Numbered from the stretch's first letter, positions 8,282 through 17,156 are shown. The stretch: DNA of 64,000 nucleotides from an uncultured Vampirovibrio sp. (GCA_910583875.1 CAJTXT010000001.1:726192-790191); one strand, 5' to 3'. Program-made: numbers and translations. Notes: a model not told the origin generated them from the letters alone.

Positions 8282-9228
8282 TAATTTATTGCCTTTAATT
8301 TCTCAATAAGTTTTGGTGTAATTAAATCCCAAGCGGCTTCTGTTGGATGTTCATTTGGCATCATATATTTTGAATCTTTAAGATTTTCATTTGTTAAATC
8401 AGAAGAATCTATAATAATAAATCCATTTTTTTCTAAATTTGTTTTAAATACTTTATTATCGGAAGTATCATTATAAAAAAGAACAATATATTTTGTATTT
8501 TCCCAATGTTTTTGCATTTCATTTTTTGATTCAACAAAATGTTTAAGTGCAAAATCATAGCATTTTTGTTTATCTTTTAAAATGTATTTTTCGACATAAA
8601 TACGATGAAGTTCATTTGTTAAATATAATCTTTTGATTTGTCTTAATATTGGATTGTTATTTTGAATTTGTATTAGATTGCCGTCTTTTTCTTTATATCG
8701 TAAGTTTTGTTCGTCTGCTAATATGTTCCAAGCTGCAAAAGACATTAGATACAGCCTTCTTAAATGGTCATTTAAATATACATATATTACATATTCTGGT
8801 TCTTGTATTTGTTCATAGAATTTTTCTAAACGTGTTTGGTATAACATATGCTGAACACTCCAGCCTGTCCAAGCTCTGTTATAAACAGGTTGTTTTGCTA
8901 AATTTGCAAGTTTATATGAAAGGGTTTGTTCTTTTTCTAAATTATAGCCGTATGCATAAGAACAACCAAAAATAACAATTGGTTTTTTATTGTATTGTAA
9001 ACCTTCTGGTGCTCTTCCCCAGCCTTCGTTAGGATTTGGAAATAAATTAGGATTGAAAGAGAAATTTTTTATTCCGGGATGAAATTTAAGTCTTTGAATT
9101 GAAGGAGGAAAAACATTTAAACTTCTTAGAAACGTATTTTCATGATTCCAAATTATAAGTTCCGTTATAAGTAAAACTATAAAAATCAAAAATAAATTTA
9201 TACCAATAAATAAAATAGTTTTTTTCAT
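8281..9228 (-). CDS. SGNH-hydrolase-like membrane-anchored protein, paralogue 1
   Basis: A 315-residue protein, first of the tandem trio. It has an N-terminal membrane segment (residues 5-28), block I FGCSYAYG with Ser90 and the C-terminal block NEHPTEAAWD with His294. The residue three before His, usually Asp in this superfamily, is Asn292 here (Asp in the two sister copies), so the catalytic acid may differ or activity may be reduced. Probably a cell-envelope ester or acetyl transferase/hydrolase; no glycan genes lie beside it to name the substrate. Confidence 0.6.
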   Translation of the reverse strand: MKKTILFIGINLFLIFIVLLITELIIWNHENTFLRSLNVFPPSIQRLKFHPGIKNFSFNPNLFPNPNEGWGRAPEGLQYNKKPIVIFGCSYAYGYNLEKEQTLSYKLANLAKQPVYNRAWTGWSVQHMLYQTRLEKFYEQIQEPEYVIYVYLNDHLRRLYLMSFAAWNILADEQNLRYKEKDGNLIQIQNNNPILRQIKRLYLTNELHRIYVEKYILKDKQKCYDFALKHFVESKNEMQKHWENTKYIVLFYNDTSDNKVFKTNLEKNGFIIIDSSDLTNENLKDSKYMMPNEHPTEAAWDLITPKLIEKLKAIN

Positions 9229-9569
9229 TATTTCCTGCCTTAAAAATATAAAAAAATGGTATTTAAAATATATTGTTGTGTCAAATTTGTGAGATTTAGA
9301 AAAATATTAAAACTCAAATAAAAAATTGTTTTATTAAAAATAGAAAACATTGAACATGTTAAGAAAAATTTACAATACAGATGAAAAACAAAGAAATAAC
9401 GCGATTTGGAGACACGCATAACAATTGTATAACTCCTAAGATTATAAAAACAATAGAATGTTTGGGTCGAAAAAATGCCAAAAAATTAAACTATAAAAGA
9501 AAAAAGGCTTGATTTGAAAAATTTAACATGTACGATAATAATACTGACCTATTGTATAACGAGGGAAAA
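9229..9569. other. 341-bp gap with leader of the infA operon
   Basis: Very AT-rich gap between the divergent SGNH trio and the infA operon. I see two weak promoter-like pairs on the plus strand (TTGAAC at 9350-9355 with TACAAT at 9371-9376; TTGAAA at 9514-9519 with AATAAT at 9537-9542) and no terminator, tRNA or repeat. Confidence 0.5.
9514..9542 (+). promoter_or_regulatory. possible promoter of the infA-rpsI operon
   Basis: TTGAAA and AATAAT with 17 bp spacing, 28 bp before the infA start. Other nearby hexamers are possible. Confidence 0.35.
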
Positions 9570-9785
9570 ATGTCAAAAGACGTAATTGAATTTGAAGGAA
9601 CAATCATAGAATCATTGCCGAATGCAATGTTTCGAGTAGGACTTGAAAACGGGCATGAAATATTGGCTCATATTTCAGGAAAAATAAGAAAGAATTTCAT
9701 AAAAATATTACCAGGCGACAAGGTAAAAGTTGAAATGACACCATACGATTTAACAAGAGGTCGCATTACTTACAGATTGAAATAA
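9570..9785 (+). CDS. infA: translation initiation factor IF-1
   Basis: IF-1 binds the ribosomal A site during initiation. The 71-residue OB-fold protein starts MSKDVIEFEGTIIESLPN and ends TRGRITYRLK, matching the family over its whole length. The start at 9570 is chosen because GAGGG lies just upstream and the family begins at this Met; an in-frame ATG at 9528 would add 14 unrelated residues. First gene of a ten-gene expression operon. Confidence 0.97.
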   Translation: MSKDVIEFEGTIIESLPNAMFRVGLENGHEILAHISGKIRKNFIKILPGDKVKVEMTPYDLTRGRITYRLK

Positions 9786-9801
9786 AATAAAGGAAATAGA
9801 C

Positions 9802-9915
9802 ATGAAAGTAAGAGCATCAGTAAAACCACTTTGCGACAAATGCAAAGTTATTAAAAGAAAAGGCAGAGTAGCAATTATTTGTGAAAACCCAAAACACAAA
9901 CAAAGACAAGGTTAA
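9802..9915 (+). CDS. rpmJ: ribosomal protein L36
   Basis: A 37-codon gene (MKVRASVKPLCDKCKVIKRK then GRVAIICENPKHKQRQG). The zinc-ribbon ligands are C11, C14, C27 and H32, so this is the zinc-binding (C+) form. Preceded by AAGGAAAT. It lies 16 bp after infA and 19 bp before rpsM, the conserved order. Confidence 0.96.
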   Translation: MKVRASVKPLCDKCKVIKRKGRVAIICENPKHKQRQG

Positions 9916-9934
9916 TTAAAATAAAGGAGAGACT

Positions 9935-10300
9935 ATGGCAAGACTTGCCGGGGTAGATTTACCTCGTAATAAAAGAATGATAATTGCGTTAACCTATATA
10001 TATGGTATAGGACCAGCAAGAAGTGCAAAAATATTGGAAGCTTGTAATATATCTGTAGATTTAAGAACAGATGACCTTACAGAAGACAATATCAGAGCAT
10101 TAAGAGAAGAAATCGCTCACTATACAATCGAAGGTGATTTAAGAAGAGAAGAATCATTAAACATCAAAAGATTAAGCGAAATCAATTCTTACAGAGGAAT
10201 GCGTCACAGACGTAAACTTCCTGCAAGAGGACAAAGAACAAAAACAAATGCTAGAACAAGACGCGGTAAGAAAACAGGCCCAATCGCCAACAAGAAATAA
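9935..10300 (+). CDS. rpsM: ribosomal protein S13
   Basis: Small-subunit head protein contacting the P-site tRNA and forming bridge B1. The 121 residues begin MARLAGVDLPRNKRM and end in the basic RGKKTGPIANKK tail; the YRGMRHRRKLPARGQRTKTN signature is present. AAAGGAGAG precedes the start. Third in the infA operon. Confidence 0.98.
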   Translation: MARLAGVDLPRNKRMIIALTYIYGIGPARSAKILEACNISVDLRTDDLTEDNIRALREEIAHYTIEGDLRREESLNIKRLSEINSYRGMRHRRKLPARGQRTKTNARTRRGKKTGPIANKK

Positions 10301-10320
10301 TTGAAGGAGTAATATAAACA

Positions 10321-10707
10321 ATGGCTAGACCGGTAAAAACTAAAAAGAAAGAAAAAAAGAATGTATTACAAGGTGTTGTACATATACAATCAACATTCAA
10401 TAATACAATCGTAACTTCAACAGATACTCAAGGTAACGCTATTGCTTGGGCTTCTGCAGGCGGCTGTGGATTTAAAGGTGCAAGAAAAGGCACTCCGTTC
10501 GCAGCACAATCAGCAGCAGAAAAGGTTGCTAAACAATCTATAGACCAAGGCATGAAAAAAGTTGAAGTTTATATAAAAGGACCGGGTTCAGGCAGAGAAA
10601 CAGCTATAAGAGCTATCCAAGCTGCCGGACTTGAAATTACATTAATTAAGGACGTTACACCAATCCCACATAACGGTTGCCGTCCTCCAAAAAGACGTAG
10701 AGTATAA
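10321..10707 (+). CDS. rpsK: ribosomal protein S11
   Basis: Platform protein of the small subunit near the mRNA exit. 128 residues with VVHIQSTFNNTIVTSTDTQG, the GSGRETAIRA motif and the C-terminal PIPHNGCRPPKRRRV, all diagnostic. GAAGGAG lies upstream. Standard position between rpsM and rpsD. Confidence 0.98.
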   Translation: MARPVKTKKKEKKNVLQGVVHIQSTFNNTIVTSTDTQGNAIAWASAGGCGFKGARKGTPFAAQSAAEKVAKQSIDQGMKKVEVYIKGPGSGRETAIRAIQAAGLEITLIKDVTPIPHNGCRPPKRRRV

Positions 10708-10730
10708 CAATAACGTAAGGAGTCATAAAA

Positions 10731-11333
10731 TTGGCTAAATATACAGGACCATCAAATAAATTATATCGTAACTATGGTGTTACTGATTTATCAAATAGAA
10801 AGTTGGTTTCTTCATTAAGACAAAATGCTTCTGGTCAGCATGGCGCAGCAAGAAAAAAACTTTCTGATTATGCAATTCACTTAAATGAAAAACAAAAAAT
10901 TCGTTTAACATATTTAGTAAGTGAAAAACAATTCGTTAGATATTATAACGAAGCAAGCAGAAGAAAAGGTGTTACAGGCACAATTCTATTACAATTATTA
11001 GAATCAAGACTTGATAATATCGTATTTAGAACAGGTTTTGCTATTTCAAGAAAACAAGCTAGACAAATTGTTAACCACGGTCATGTTCTTGTAAATGGTA
11101 AAAGAGTTGATATCCCATCATTCTTAGTAAAACCTGGTGATGTTATCACATTCAAAGCAGGAAGCAGCGATTTCGTTAAATCTGTTGTAGATTCAATTGA
11201 CTTAGCATTAGCTCCAGCATGGATGACAATAGATAAAGATGCTTTAAAAGTAACTTTTGATAGAATTCCTGAAAGAGAAGAACTTGATCCTGAACTTAAA
11301 GAGCAACTTGTAATCGAGTATTATTCTAAATAA
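10731..11333 (+). CDS. rpsD: ribosomal protein S4
   Basis: Primary 16S-binding protein and, in many bacteria, translational repressor of this operon. 200 residues; the S4 RNA-binding domain covers about 90-155 (LESRLDNIVFRTGFAISRKQ). The N-terminal zinc cysteines of some S4 proteins are absent, so this is the zinc-free form. The start is TTG, preceded by AAGGAG 7 bp away. Confidence 0.97.
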   Translation: MAKYTGPSNKLYRNYGVTDLSNRKLVSSLRQNASGQHGAARKKLSDYAIHLNEKQKIRLTYLVSEKQFVRYYNEASRRKGVTGTILLQLLESRLDNIVFRTGFAISRKQARQIVNHGHVLVNGKRVDIPSFLVKPGDVITFKAGSSDFVKSVVDSIDLALAPAWMTIDKDALKVTFDRIPEREELDPELKEQLVIEYYSK

Positions 11334-11352
11334 TTGTAGGAGATTAATTATA

Positions 11353-12327
11353 ATGGAATTGAAAATTAAATGTATAAATACAACAACCAGCTCTGATGGT
11401 TCACAATACGGTAAATTCGTAGTTGAACCTTTGGAAAAAGGTTTTGGTACAACAGTTGGTAACGCTTTAAGAAGAGTACTATTATCTTCTTTGGAAGGTG
11501 CAGCTGCTACTTCTATCAGAATTGAAGGCATTACTCACGAATATACTTCAATCCCTGGAATTGTAGAAGATGCTATTGATATAATGTTGAATTTAAAAGG
11601 TTTAACAGTTAAAACTGAAGACAAAGATCCTCAACATTTAAAATTAGAAATCGACAGACCAGGACCAGTTCTTGCAAGTGATTTGCAATTACCGGCAGGT
11701 GTTAAAGTTGTTAACCCTGACTGGTTAATTTGTACAATTTCTGAAGGCGGAAGCATCTCTGCTGATATTACTATCGAAACTGGTAAAGGTTACAGAGCTG
11801 TTGACGTTCTTAAAGAAAATAAAGGTAATATTCCTATAGATTTATTACCAATCGATGCTTCATTTATGCCAATCAAAAGAGTTAGCTACAATGTAGAAAA
11901 TACACGTGTAGGCGATGTTATCGATTATGATAAATTAACTCTTGAAATTTGGTCTAACGGCAGCATTGATGTAAGTAGTGCTTTAAGCCAAGCTGCTAAC
12001 CTATTAATTGAACACTTTATGCAAATAGCTTCAATCACAGGTCAACCTGCTGTATTACCAACTCAACATGTAGTTGAAGAAGTTGAAGAAGAAGCTCAAG
12101 CTCCAAGTATTTCAATTGAAGACTTAGAATTATCAGTAAGAGCTTATAACTGCTTAAAAAGAGCAAGCATTAATTCTTTAGCTGAATTATTGAAAAAATC
12201 AGAACATGATTTATTGAACATTAAAAACTTCGGTAAAAAATCTTCTGATGAAGTTATCGAAAAATTACACCAAGTTGGTTTGGAACTTCAACCAAATCCA
12301 GAAGGTGTAGAACTAGAAGAAGTATAA
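11353..12327 (+). CDS. rpoA: RNA polymerase alpha subunit
   Basis: 324 residues. The N-terminal dimerisation domain carries PLEKGFGTTVGNALRRVLLS (about 27-46) for polymerase assembly; the C-terminal domain (about 250-315, SVRAYNCLKRASINSLAEL, then KNFGKKSSDEVIEKL) binds UP elements and activators. A short acidic linker (VVEEVEEEAQ) joins them. Conserved neighbour of rpsD and rplQ. Confidence 0.98.
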   Translation: MELKIKCINTTTSSDGSQYGKFVVEPLEKGFGTTVGNALRRVLLSSLEGAAATSIRIEGITHEYTSIPGIVEDAIDIMLNLKGLTVKTEDKDPQHLKLEIDRPGPVLASDLQLPAGVKVVNPDWLICTISEGGSISADITIETGKGYRAVDVLKENKGNIPIDLLPIDASFMPIKRVSYNVENTRVGDVIDYDKLTLEIWSNGSIDVSSALSQAANLLIEHFMQIASITGQPAVLPTQHVVEEVEEEAQAPSISIEDLELSVRAYNCLKRASINSLAELLKKSEHDLLNIKNFGKKSSDEVIEKLHQVGLELQPNPEGVELEEV

Positions 12328-12346
12328 TTACAAAAGGACAGATAAA

Positions 12347-12775
12347 ATGAGACACCAATGCAATAGAAATAGACTTGGCAGACCTCAAGACCAAAGAAAA
12401 GCTTTATTAAGATCTTTGGCTACAGAATTGTTCTTACACGGTGAAATCAAAACAACTATTTCAAGAGCAAAAGCTTTAAAACCTTATGCAGAAGAAATAA
12501 TTACTCTTGCTAAAAGAGGCGATTTACACGCAAGAAGACAAGCTGCTAAGTTCATATTTGATGTTGAAACATCAAAATTTATGGACACTGAAACAGGTGA
12601 AGTTTTCGAAACTGAACAAGAAGGAAAAAAATTAATCCCTCAAACAGTTTTAAGAAAATTATTTGCTGAAATCGGTAAACAATATGAAAATAGAAACGGT
12701 GGATATACAAGAATTTATCATCTTCCACCAAGACGCGGTGACGCTACAGAAATGGCTCTAATCCAATTAGTATAA
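12347..12775 (+). CDS. rplQ: ribosomal protein L17
   Basis: Large-subunit protein near the exit tunnel. 142 residues with the start MRHQCNRNRLGRPQDQRKAL and the C-terminal NRNGGYTRIYHLPPRRGDA. Compared with the usual core of about 116 residues there is an insertion of about 25 residues after FIFD (around 67-92, containing SKFMDTETGEVFETEQEGKK). The stop overlaps the truA start (TAATG). Confidence 0.96.
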   Translation: MRHQCNRNRLGRPQDQRKALLRSLATELFLHGEIKTTISRAKALKPYAEEIITLAKRGDLHARRQAAKFIFDVETSKFMDTETGEVFETEQEGKKLIPQTVLRKLFAEIGKQYENRNGGYTRIYHLPPRRGDATEMALIQLV

Positions 12776-13560
12776 TGCAAAGATACTTACTTGAAATAGA
12801 GTATATAGGAACATCATACGCAGGCAGCCAAAAGCAGCCTAAAGAACAGCCAAATACCACAAAAAAAATTGTAACTGTACAAGATGAAGTGGAAAAGGCA
12901 ATCAGTACATTGACAAAAACAAAAACCAAAACAATTTTTTCAGGCAGAACCGATGCCGGAGTTCATGCAAAAGGGCAGATAGCTCACTTTGATACAGAGC
13001 TTGAACTAAATCCGAGTAAGTTCGTTAATTCTATGAATGGTTTATTACCAAAAGATATAAGCATTAAGGAATTAAAAAAAGTCGAGAAAACGTTCCACGC
13101 ACAAAAAAGTGCGAAAGCAAGGTATTATAGATATACAATTGCAAACAGAGCGCAAAGGAGTGCGTGGGATGAAAATTGTTTGTTAGTTAGATACCCGTTA
13201 GATATTGAAAGAATGAATAAATCTTTAAGTTATCTTTTAGGGGAGCATGATTTTACTTCTTTTAAAAAAGTAAGAACATCAAATCCGGCTAAAATATGCA
13301 ATATGTATAAAGCAGAAGCAATCAGAAATGGTGATTTTGTTTATATAGATTTTATTGCAGACAGGTTTTTGTACAATATGATCAGATCGATCGTCGGAAC
13401 TCTCCTATTGATTGAAAGAAATTCTTTAGCCCCCGAAACACTTAAAGATATTCTGGACTCAAGGGATAAAACAAAAGCAGGTTCGACCATAAGCCCTGAA
13501 GGGCTTGCATTAGTAAGAGTAATATATAACAACAATGATATAAATGGAGAAAGCTTATGA
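12775..13560 (+). CDS. truA: tRNA pseudouridine synthase A
   Basis: Makes pseudouridine at positions 38-40 of the tRNA anticodon arm. 261 residues; the catalytic Asp is in FSGRTDAGVHAKGQ, followed by the RYYRYTI and FLYNMIRSIVGTLL motifs of the family. It overlaps rplQ by one base and rplM by 4 bases (ATGA). truA between rplQ and rplM is a common bacterial order. Confidence 0.97.
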   Translation: MQRYLLEIEYIGTSYAGSQKQPKEQPNTTKKIVTVQDEVEKAISTLTKTKTKTIFSGRTDAGVHAKGQIAHFDTELELNPSKFVNSMNGLLPKDISIKELKKVEKTFHAQKSAKARYYRYTIANRAQRSAWDENCLLVRYPLDIERMNKSLSYLLGEHDFTSFKKVRTSNPAKICNMYKAEAIRNGDFVYIDFIADRFLYNMIRSIVGTLLLIERNSLAPETLKDILDSRDKTKAGSTISPEGLALVRVIYNNNDINGESL

Positions 13561-13997
13561 AAACTTATTCAGCTAAACCTCTAGAAGTTGAAAGAAAGTG
13601 GTATATAATTGACGCTGAAGGTCAAACTTTAGGCAGATTAGCAGTTTTAGCCGCTAACCTTTTAAGAGGAAAGCACAAACCTCAATTTACTCCAAACGTT
13701 GATACAGGTGATTTCGTTATCGTTATCAATGCTGAAAAAATTAGCGTTTCAGGTAAAAAAGAGACAGATAAAAAATACTATCATCACACAGGATTTCCAG
13801 GCGGCTTAAAAGTTGCATCATTCCGTGAATTAATGGAAAAAGATCCAAGATTAGCAATTGAAAAAGCTGTAAAAGGTATGTTACCTCACAACACTTTAGG
13901 ACAAGACCAATTCAACAAGTTAAAAGTATATGCTGGCGCTGAACATCCGCATGCTGCTCAAAAACCTGTTGTATACAATGAAACGGAGGCTAAATAA
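13557..13997 (+). CDS. rplM: ribosomal protein L13
   Basis: Early-assembly large-subunit protein. 146 residues including WYIIDAEGQTLGRLAVLAA, LLRGKHKPQFTPNVDTGDFV and KAVKGMLPHNTLG. AGGA within GGAGAAAGC precedes the start. It overlaps truA by 4 bases and rpsI by one. Confidence 0.98.
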   Translation: MKTYSAKPLEVERKWYIIDAEGQTLGRLAVLAANLLRGKHKPQFTPNVDTGDFVIVINAEKISVSGKKETDKKYYHHTGFPGGLKVASFRELMEKDPRLAIEKAVKGMLPHNTLGQDQFNKLKVYAGAEHPHAAQKPVVYNETEAK

Positions 13998-14392
13998 TGG
14001 CAGATAAAGAAATTATGGCAACCGGAAGAAGAAAAACTGCAATTGCTGTAGTTAAACTTGTAAAAGGTAAAGGCAGAGTATTTGTTAACGGTAAAACATT
14101 TGCTGATTACTTTGGTAACAGAGCTGCTTTAGAAATGATGGTATTCAGACCTTTAGCATTAACTGATAACCAAGAAAACTATGACGTAAGAGTAAAAGCT
14201 GTAGGCGGCGGTGTTGCTGCTCAAGCCGGCGCTATTAAACATGGTATTTCAAGAGCTTTATTAAAAGTTAATGAAGAATACAAAACAGTATTAAAATCAG
14301 AAGGTTTATTAACAAGAGATGCTCGTGTTAAAGAACGTAAAAAATACGGTCGTAAAAGAGCTAGAAAAAGATTCCAATTCTCAAAACGTTAA
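13997..14392 (+). CDS. rpsI: ribosomal protein S9
   Basis: Small-subunit protein whose C-terminal tail reaches the P-site tRNA. 131 residues with ATGRRKTAIAVVKLVKGKG, the GGGVAAQAGAIKHGISRAL motif and the basic tail KKYGRKRARKRFQFSKR ending in the conserved Lys-Arg. Last gene of the infA operon; a strong terminator follows. Confidence 0.98.
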   Translation: MADKEIMATGRRKTAIAVVKLVKGKGRVFVNGKTFADYFGNRAALEMMVFRPLALTDNQENYDVRVKAVGGGVAAQAGAIKHGISRALLKVNEEYKTVLKSEGLLTRDARVKERKKYGRKRARKRFQFSKR

Positions 14393-14413
14393 TCTATCGA
14401 TTTTACAAATTTC

Positions 14414-14446
14414 AAAAAGAACTCTCAATTGGGAGTTCTTTTTTAT
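14414..14446 (+). terminator. Rho-independent terminator of the infA-rpsI operon
   Basis: Stem AAGAACTC / GAGTTCTT with a short loop, followed by a run of T. About 22 bp after the rpsI stop. Confidence 0.9.
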
Positions 14447-14511
14447 TGGAGATTTTTAAAAGTATTTGGTATTTAAAAATTGATTTAATTTTCTTTAGAA
14501 GAATGATTTAA

Positions 14512-14543
14512 TGTCATGCTGAACTTGTTTCAGCATCTTACCA
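14512..14543 (+). repeat. short dispersed palindrome, plain form
   Basis: Left half TGTCATGCTGAA, centre CTTG, right half TTTCAGCATCTTACCA. The halves are complementary over TGCTGAA / TTCAGCA. Confidence 0.85.
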
Positions 14544-14583
14544 TCTTAAAATATATTCAATTATTTGCATAATAAGAAAAACC

Positions 14584-14613
14584 TAAGATTCAGAAACAAG
14601 TTCGGAATGACAG
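14584..14613 (-). repeat. short dispersed palindrome, decayed inverted copy
   Basis: Reads TAAGATTCAGAA...TTCGGAATGACA, the reverse orientation of the copy at 14512 with several changes. The pair could form a larger hairpin. Confidence 0.65.
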
Positions 14614-14697
14614 TTAATTTAAATTATTTTCTTTTTTATGAAGATGATGAATTTATTTGATTATTTTTTCGAAAAACTACGATTTTAAATCAAGCTT

Positions 14698-14778
14698 GTC
14701 ATGCTGAACTTGTTTGACTACTTTTTCCAAAATCTTTGATTTTGTGAAAAATGTCTGGTTTCCCACAGCATCTTACCA
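14698..14778 (+). repeat. short dispersed palindrome, composite form with loop insert
   Basis: The same outer ends (TGTCATGCTGAACTTGTTTG and CAGCATCTTACCA) but with about 50 bp inserted at the centre, containing CTACTTTTTCC, TTTGATTTTGTG and AATGTCTGGTTT. The same insert occurs inverted at 33721. Confidence 0.8.
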
Positions 14779-14853
14779 ATTTGCAGTATAATAAGTTTAG
14801 CATAATAAACAAATTTTATATTTTGTCATTCTAATAAATAATCCTATTATCTT

Positions 14854-14882
14854 TTTACAAATCTTTTTTATGATTGTATAAT
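14854..14882 (+). promoter_or_regulatory. promoter of atpD-atpC
   Basis: TTTACA (14854-14859) and TATAAT (14877-14882), 17 bp apart, 32 bp before the atpD start. Confidence 0.75.
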
Positions 14883-14914
14883 AGATTTATTGGTAAATAG
14901 GAAATAGGTGAATT

Positions 14915-16321
14915 ATGACAATGACTGCCGAAAAAGAAGGTTTAATTACACAGGTTATAGGTCCTGTTATTGACGTTGAGTTTAAATCGGGAATATTGCC
15001 TGAAATCAATGACTCTATTGAAATTATAGTTGATGATAATACAAAAATAATAGCAGAAGTTCAGCAGCATTTAGGTGAAAACCGCATAAGAAGTGTTGCA
15101 ATGTCTTCTACTGACGGTATTAAACGTGGAATGAAAGTTATAAATACCGGTGAACCTATTAAAATTCCTGTAGGTAAAAATATTTTAGGCAGAATTTTAA
15201 ATGTATTGGGTGAACCTGTTGATAATGCAGGTAATATTGATACTGATACTTATTTACCAATTCATAGAAGCGCACCGACATTGGTAGACCAAAATACAGA
15301 TATTGAAATTTTAGAAACAGGTATTAAAGCAATCGACTTATTACAGCCATATCAAAAGGGCGGAAAAATCGGTTTGTTTGGCGGTGCCGGTGTTGGTAAA
15401 ACAGTTTTGATTATGGAGTTAATTCATAATATTGCATCTGAACACTCCGGTGTATCAGTATTTGGCGGTGTTGGTGAAAGAACTCGTGAAGGTAATGACC
15501 TTTGGAATGAAATGAAAGAATCTGGCGTAATTGATAAAGTTGCTTTGATATACGGGCAGATGAATGAGCCGCCCGGTGCAAGAATGAGAGTTGGTCTATC
15601 TGCTCTTACTGCTGCTGAATATTTCAGAGATTATTCTAAACAGGATGTATTATTATTCATTGATAATATTTTCAGATTTGTACAAGCAGGTTCAGAAGTA
15701 TCTGCACTGTTAGGAAGAATGCCGTCTGCTGTTGGTTATCAGCCAACATTGGCAAATGAAATGGGTGAACTTCAAGAAAGAATTACATCTACAAAAGATG
15801 GTTCTATTACATCAGTACAGGCAATATATGTTCCTGCTGATGACTTAACTGACCCTGCTCCTGCTACAACTTTCTCTCACTTGGACGCTTCAACAGTATT
15901 ATCAAGACAAATTGCTTCATTAGGTATTTATCCTGCTGTTGACCCTCTTGCTTCTAACAGTAAGGTTTTAGACCCTCTTATTATTGGTGAAGAGCATTAT
16001 AATGTTGCAAGAAAAGTATTAGAAATTCTTCAAAAATATCAAGAATTACAAGATATTATTGCTATTTTAGGTATGGATGAATTATCTGAAGAAGATAAAG
16101 AAACAGTAAACAGAGCAAGAAAAATTCAAAAATTCTTATCGCAGCCGTTTAATGTTGCGGAACAATTCTCAGGTATTCCAGGCAAATATGTAAAACTTGA
16201 AGATACTATTGCAGGATTTAAAGGTATTATTGAAGGTCAATATGATAATATACCTGAACAAGCTTTCTATATGGCAGGTACTATAGAAGACGTTTTAAAA
16301 AATGCTGAAAAAGTAAAATAG
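14915..16321 (+). CDS. atpD: ATP synthase F1 beta subunit
   Basis: Catalytic subunit of the F-type ATP synthase at the inner face of the membrane. 468 residues; P-loop GGAGVGKT at 156-163, then GERTREGNDL and the DELSEED loop near the C-terminus (with the extended form GMDELSEEDKETV). AGGTG precedes the start. It pairs only with atpC; the remaining subunits are elsewhere, the split arrangement known from cyanobacteria (there called atpB-atpE). Confidence 0.98.
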   Translation: MTMTAEKEGLITQVIGPVIDVEFKSGILPEINDSIEIIVDDNTKIIAEVQQHLGENRIRSVAMSSTDGIKRGMKVINTGEPIKIPVGKNILGRILNVLGEPVDNAGNIDTDTYLPIHRSAPTLVDQNTDIEILETGIKAIDLLQPYQKGGKIGLFGGAGVGKTVLIMELIHNIASEHSGVSVFGGVGERTREGNDLWNEMKESGVIDKVALIYGQMNEPPGARMRVGLSALTAAEYFRDYSKQDVLLFIDNIFRFVQAGSEVSALLGRMPSAVGYQPTLANEMGELQERITSTKDGSITSVQAIYVPADDLTDPAPATTFSHLDASTVLSRQIASLGIYPAVDPLASNSKVLDPLIIGEEHYNVARKVLEILQKYQELQDIIAILGMDELSEEDKETVNRARKIQKFLSQPFNVAEQFSGIPGKYVKLEDTIAGFKGIIEGQYDNIPEQAFYMAGTIEDVLKNAEKVK

Positions 16322-16331
16322 GTAATTACTT

Positions 16332-16736
16332 ATGGCAGAAAAAACAATTAATTTAAAGATAATAACACCTGAAAAAATTGTATTTGAAGACAGAGTAGAT
16401 GCTGTTTATGCACAGGGTGAAGATGGAAGTTTTGGTATATTGCCAAATCATATTCCTTTTATGTCTTCGCTTGCTATTGGTACTGCAAAAGCTGAGAAAG
16501 ACGGAGAAGTAATTAATTTTTCTATAATCGGTGGGGCGTTGCAGTTTAAGGATAATGAAGCTATTATTCTTACAGAGGTTGCGGAATGCGGAAAAGATAT
16601 TGATACTGCAAGGGCTCAATTAGCAAAAGAACGTGCCGAAGCGAGATTAAGTACAGCAGAGACAAAGAATGATATTAAGAAAGCCAATGCGGATATTGCA
16701 AGAGCAATGGCTCGATTGAAGGCTGCTTCTAAGTAA
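16332..16736 (+). CDS. atpC: ATP synthase epsilon subunit
   Basis: Central-stalk subunit that couples rotation and can inhibit hydrolysis. 134 residues: N-terminal beta-sandwich (INLKIITPEKIVFEDRVDAV, GSFGILPNHIPFMSSL) and a C-terminal Ala-rich helical hairpin (AKERAEARLSTAETK). It lies 10 bp after atpD. The 3' flank is a family B giant hairpin starting 5 bp after the stop. Confidence 0.96.
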   Translation: MAEKTINLKIITPEKIVFEDRVDAVYAQGEDGSFGILPNHIPFMSSLAIGTAKAEKDGEVINFSIIGGALQFKDNEAIILTEVAECGKDIDTARAQLAKERAEARLSTAETKNDIKKANADIARAMARLKAASK

Positions 16737-16741
16737 GAAAA

Positions 16742-16929
16742 AATATTATAGAAATATAAAGCAATAGAAAACGATTGGAAAATCGGTTCACGAATAATTA
16801 TTTTCTTAAGTTCAACTTGTGTACGGCTAAAGAGAGCCGTGCTTTGATGTCTGTTTCACTAAAGAAAATTAAATTATTCCATCAATGATTTTCCAATCGT
16901 TTTCTATTGCTTTGTATTTCTATTATATT
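16742..16929 (+). repeat. Family B giant hairpin, copy B1
   Basis: Arms of 43 nt (16742-16784 and 16887-16929) pair with one mismatch and one G-T. The 102-nt interior holds a near-perfect second helix (ATTATTTTCTT / AAGAAAATTAA), a hairpin ACGGCT/AGCCGT and a CTTT/AAAG hairpin whose loop contains TGTCT. It follows atpC and probably ends its transcript. Confidence 0.85.
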
Positions 16930-16975
16930 AAAATTTGAAGTTATAAGAATTTTTTAATTCCAATATTTATCTTCC

Positions 16976-17004
16976 TGTCATGCTGAAACAAGTTCAGCAT
17001 GACA
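16976..17004. repeat. short dispersed palindrome, perfect form
   Basis: TGTCATGCTGAA and TTCAGCATGACA are exact reverse complements around ACAAG. Confidence 0.85.
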
Positions 17005-17156
17005 TATATAACATATAAATCAAAGTAACTATTCTACAAATTATGTTTACAAAAACAAGTAAAAAATAGTAGAATTAAAAGTTTAAAATAACCCTAATTG
17101 ATAATTAAAACATAAAAATTTATTTGCTTTATAATAACTTATGAAAGGATTTTTTT

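Larger units (their letters stand above)
14447..14914. other. gap between rpsI and atpD with short palindromic repeats
   Basis: About 470 bp without a gene. It holds three copies of the short palindromic repeat listed separately and the atpD promoter; no ORF with a ribosome site is seen. Confidence 0.6.

Noticed and set aside
9381..9512. 43-codon ORF (MKNKEITRFGDTHNN...) before infA
   Set aside because: No ribosome site, Lys/Asn-rich composition as expected by chance in AT-rich DNA. It may just be the infA leader.
17040..17156. Fluoride riboswitch before crcB
   Set aside because: No match to the conserved pseudoknot sequences; only an AT-rich leader with a -10 element.
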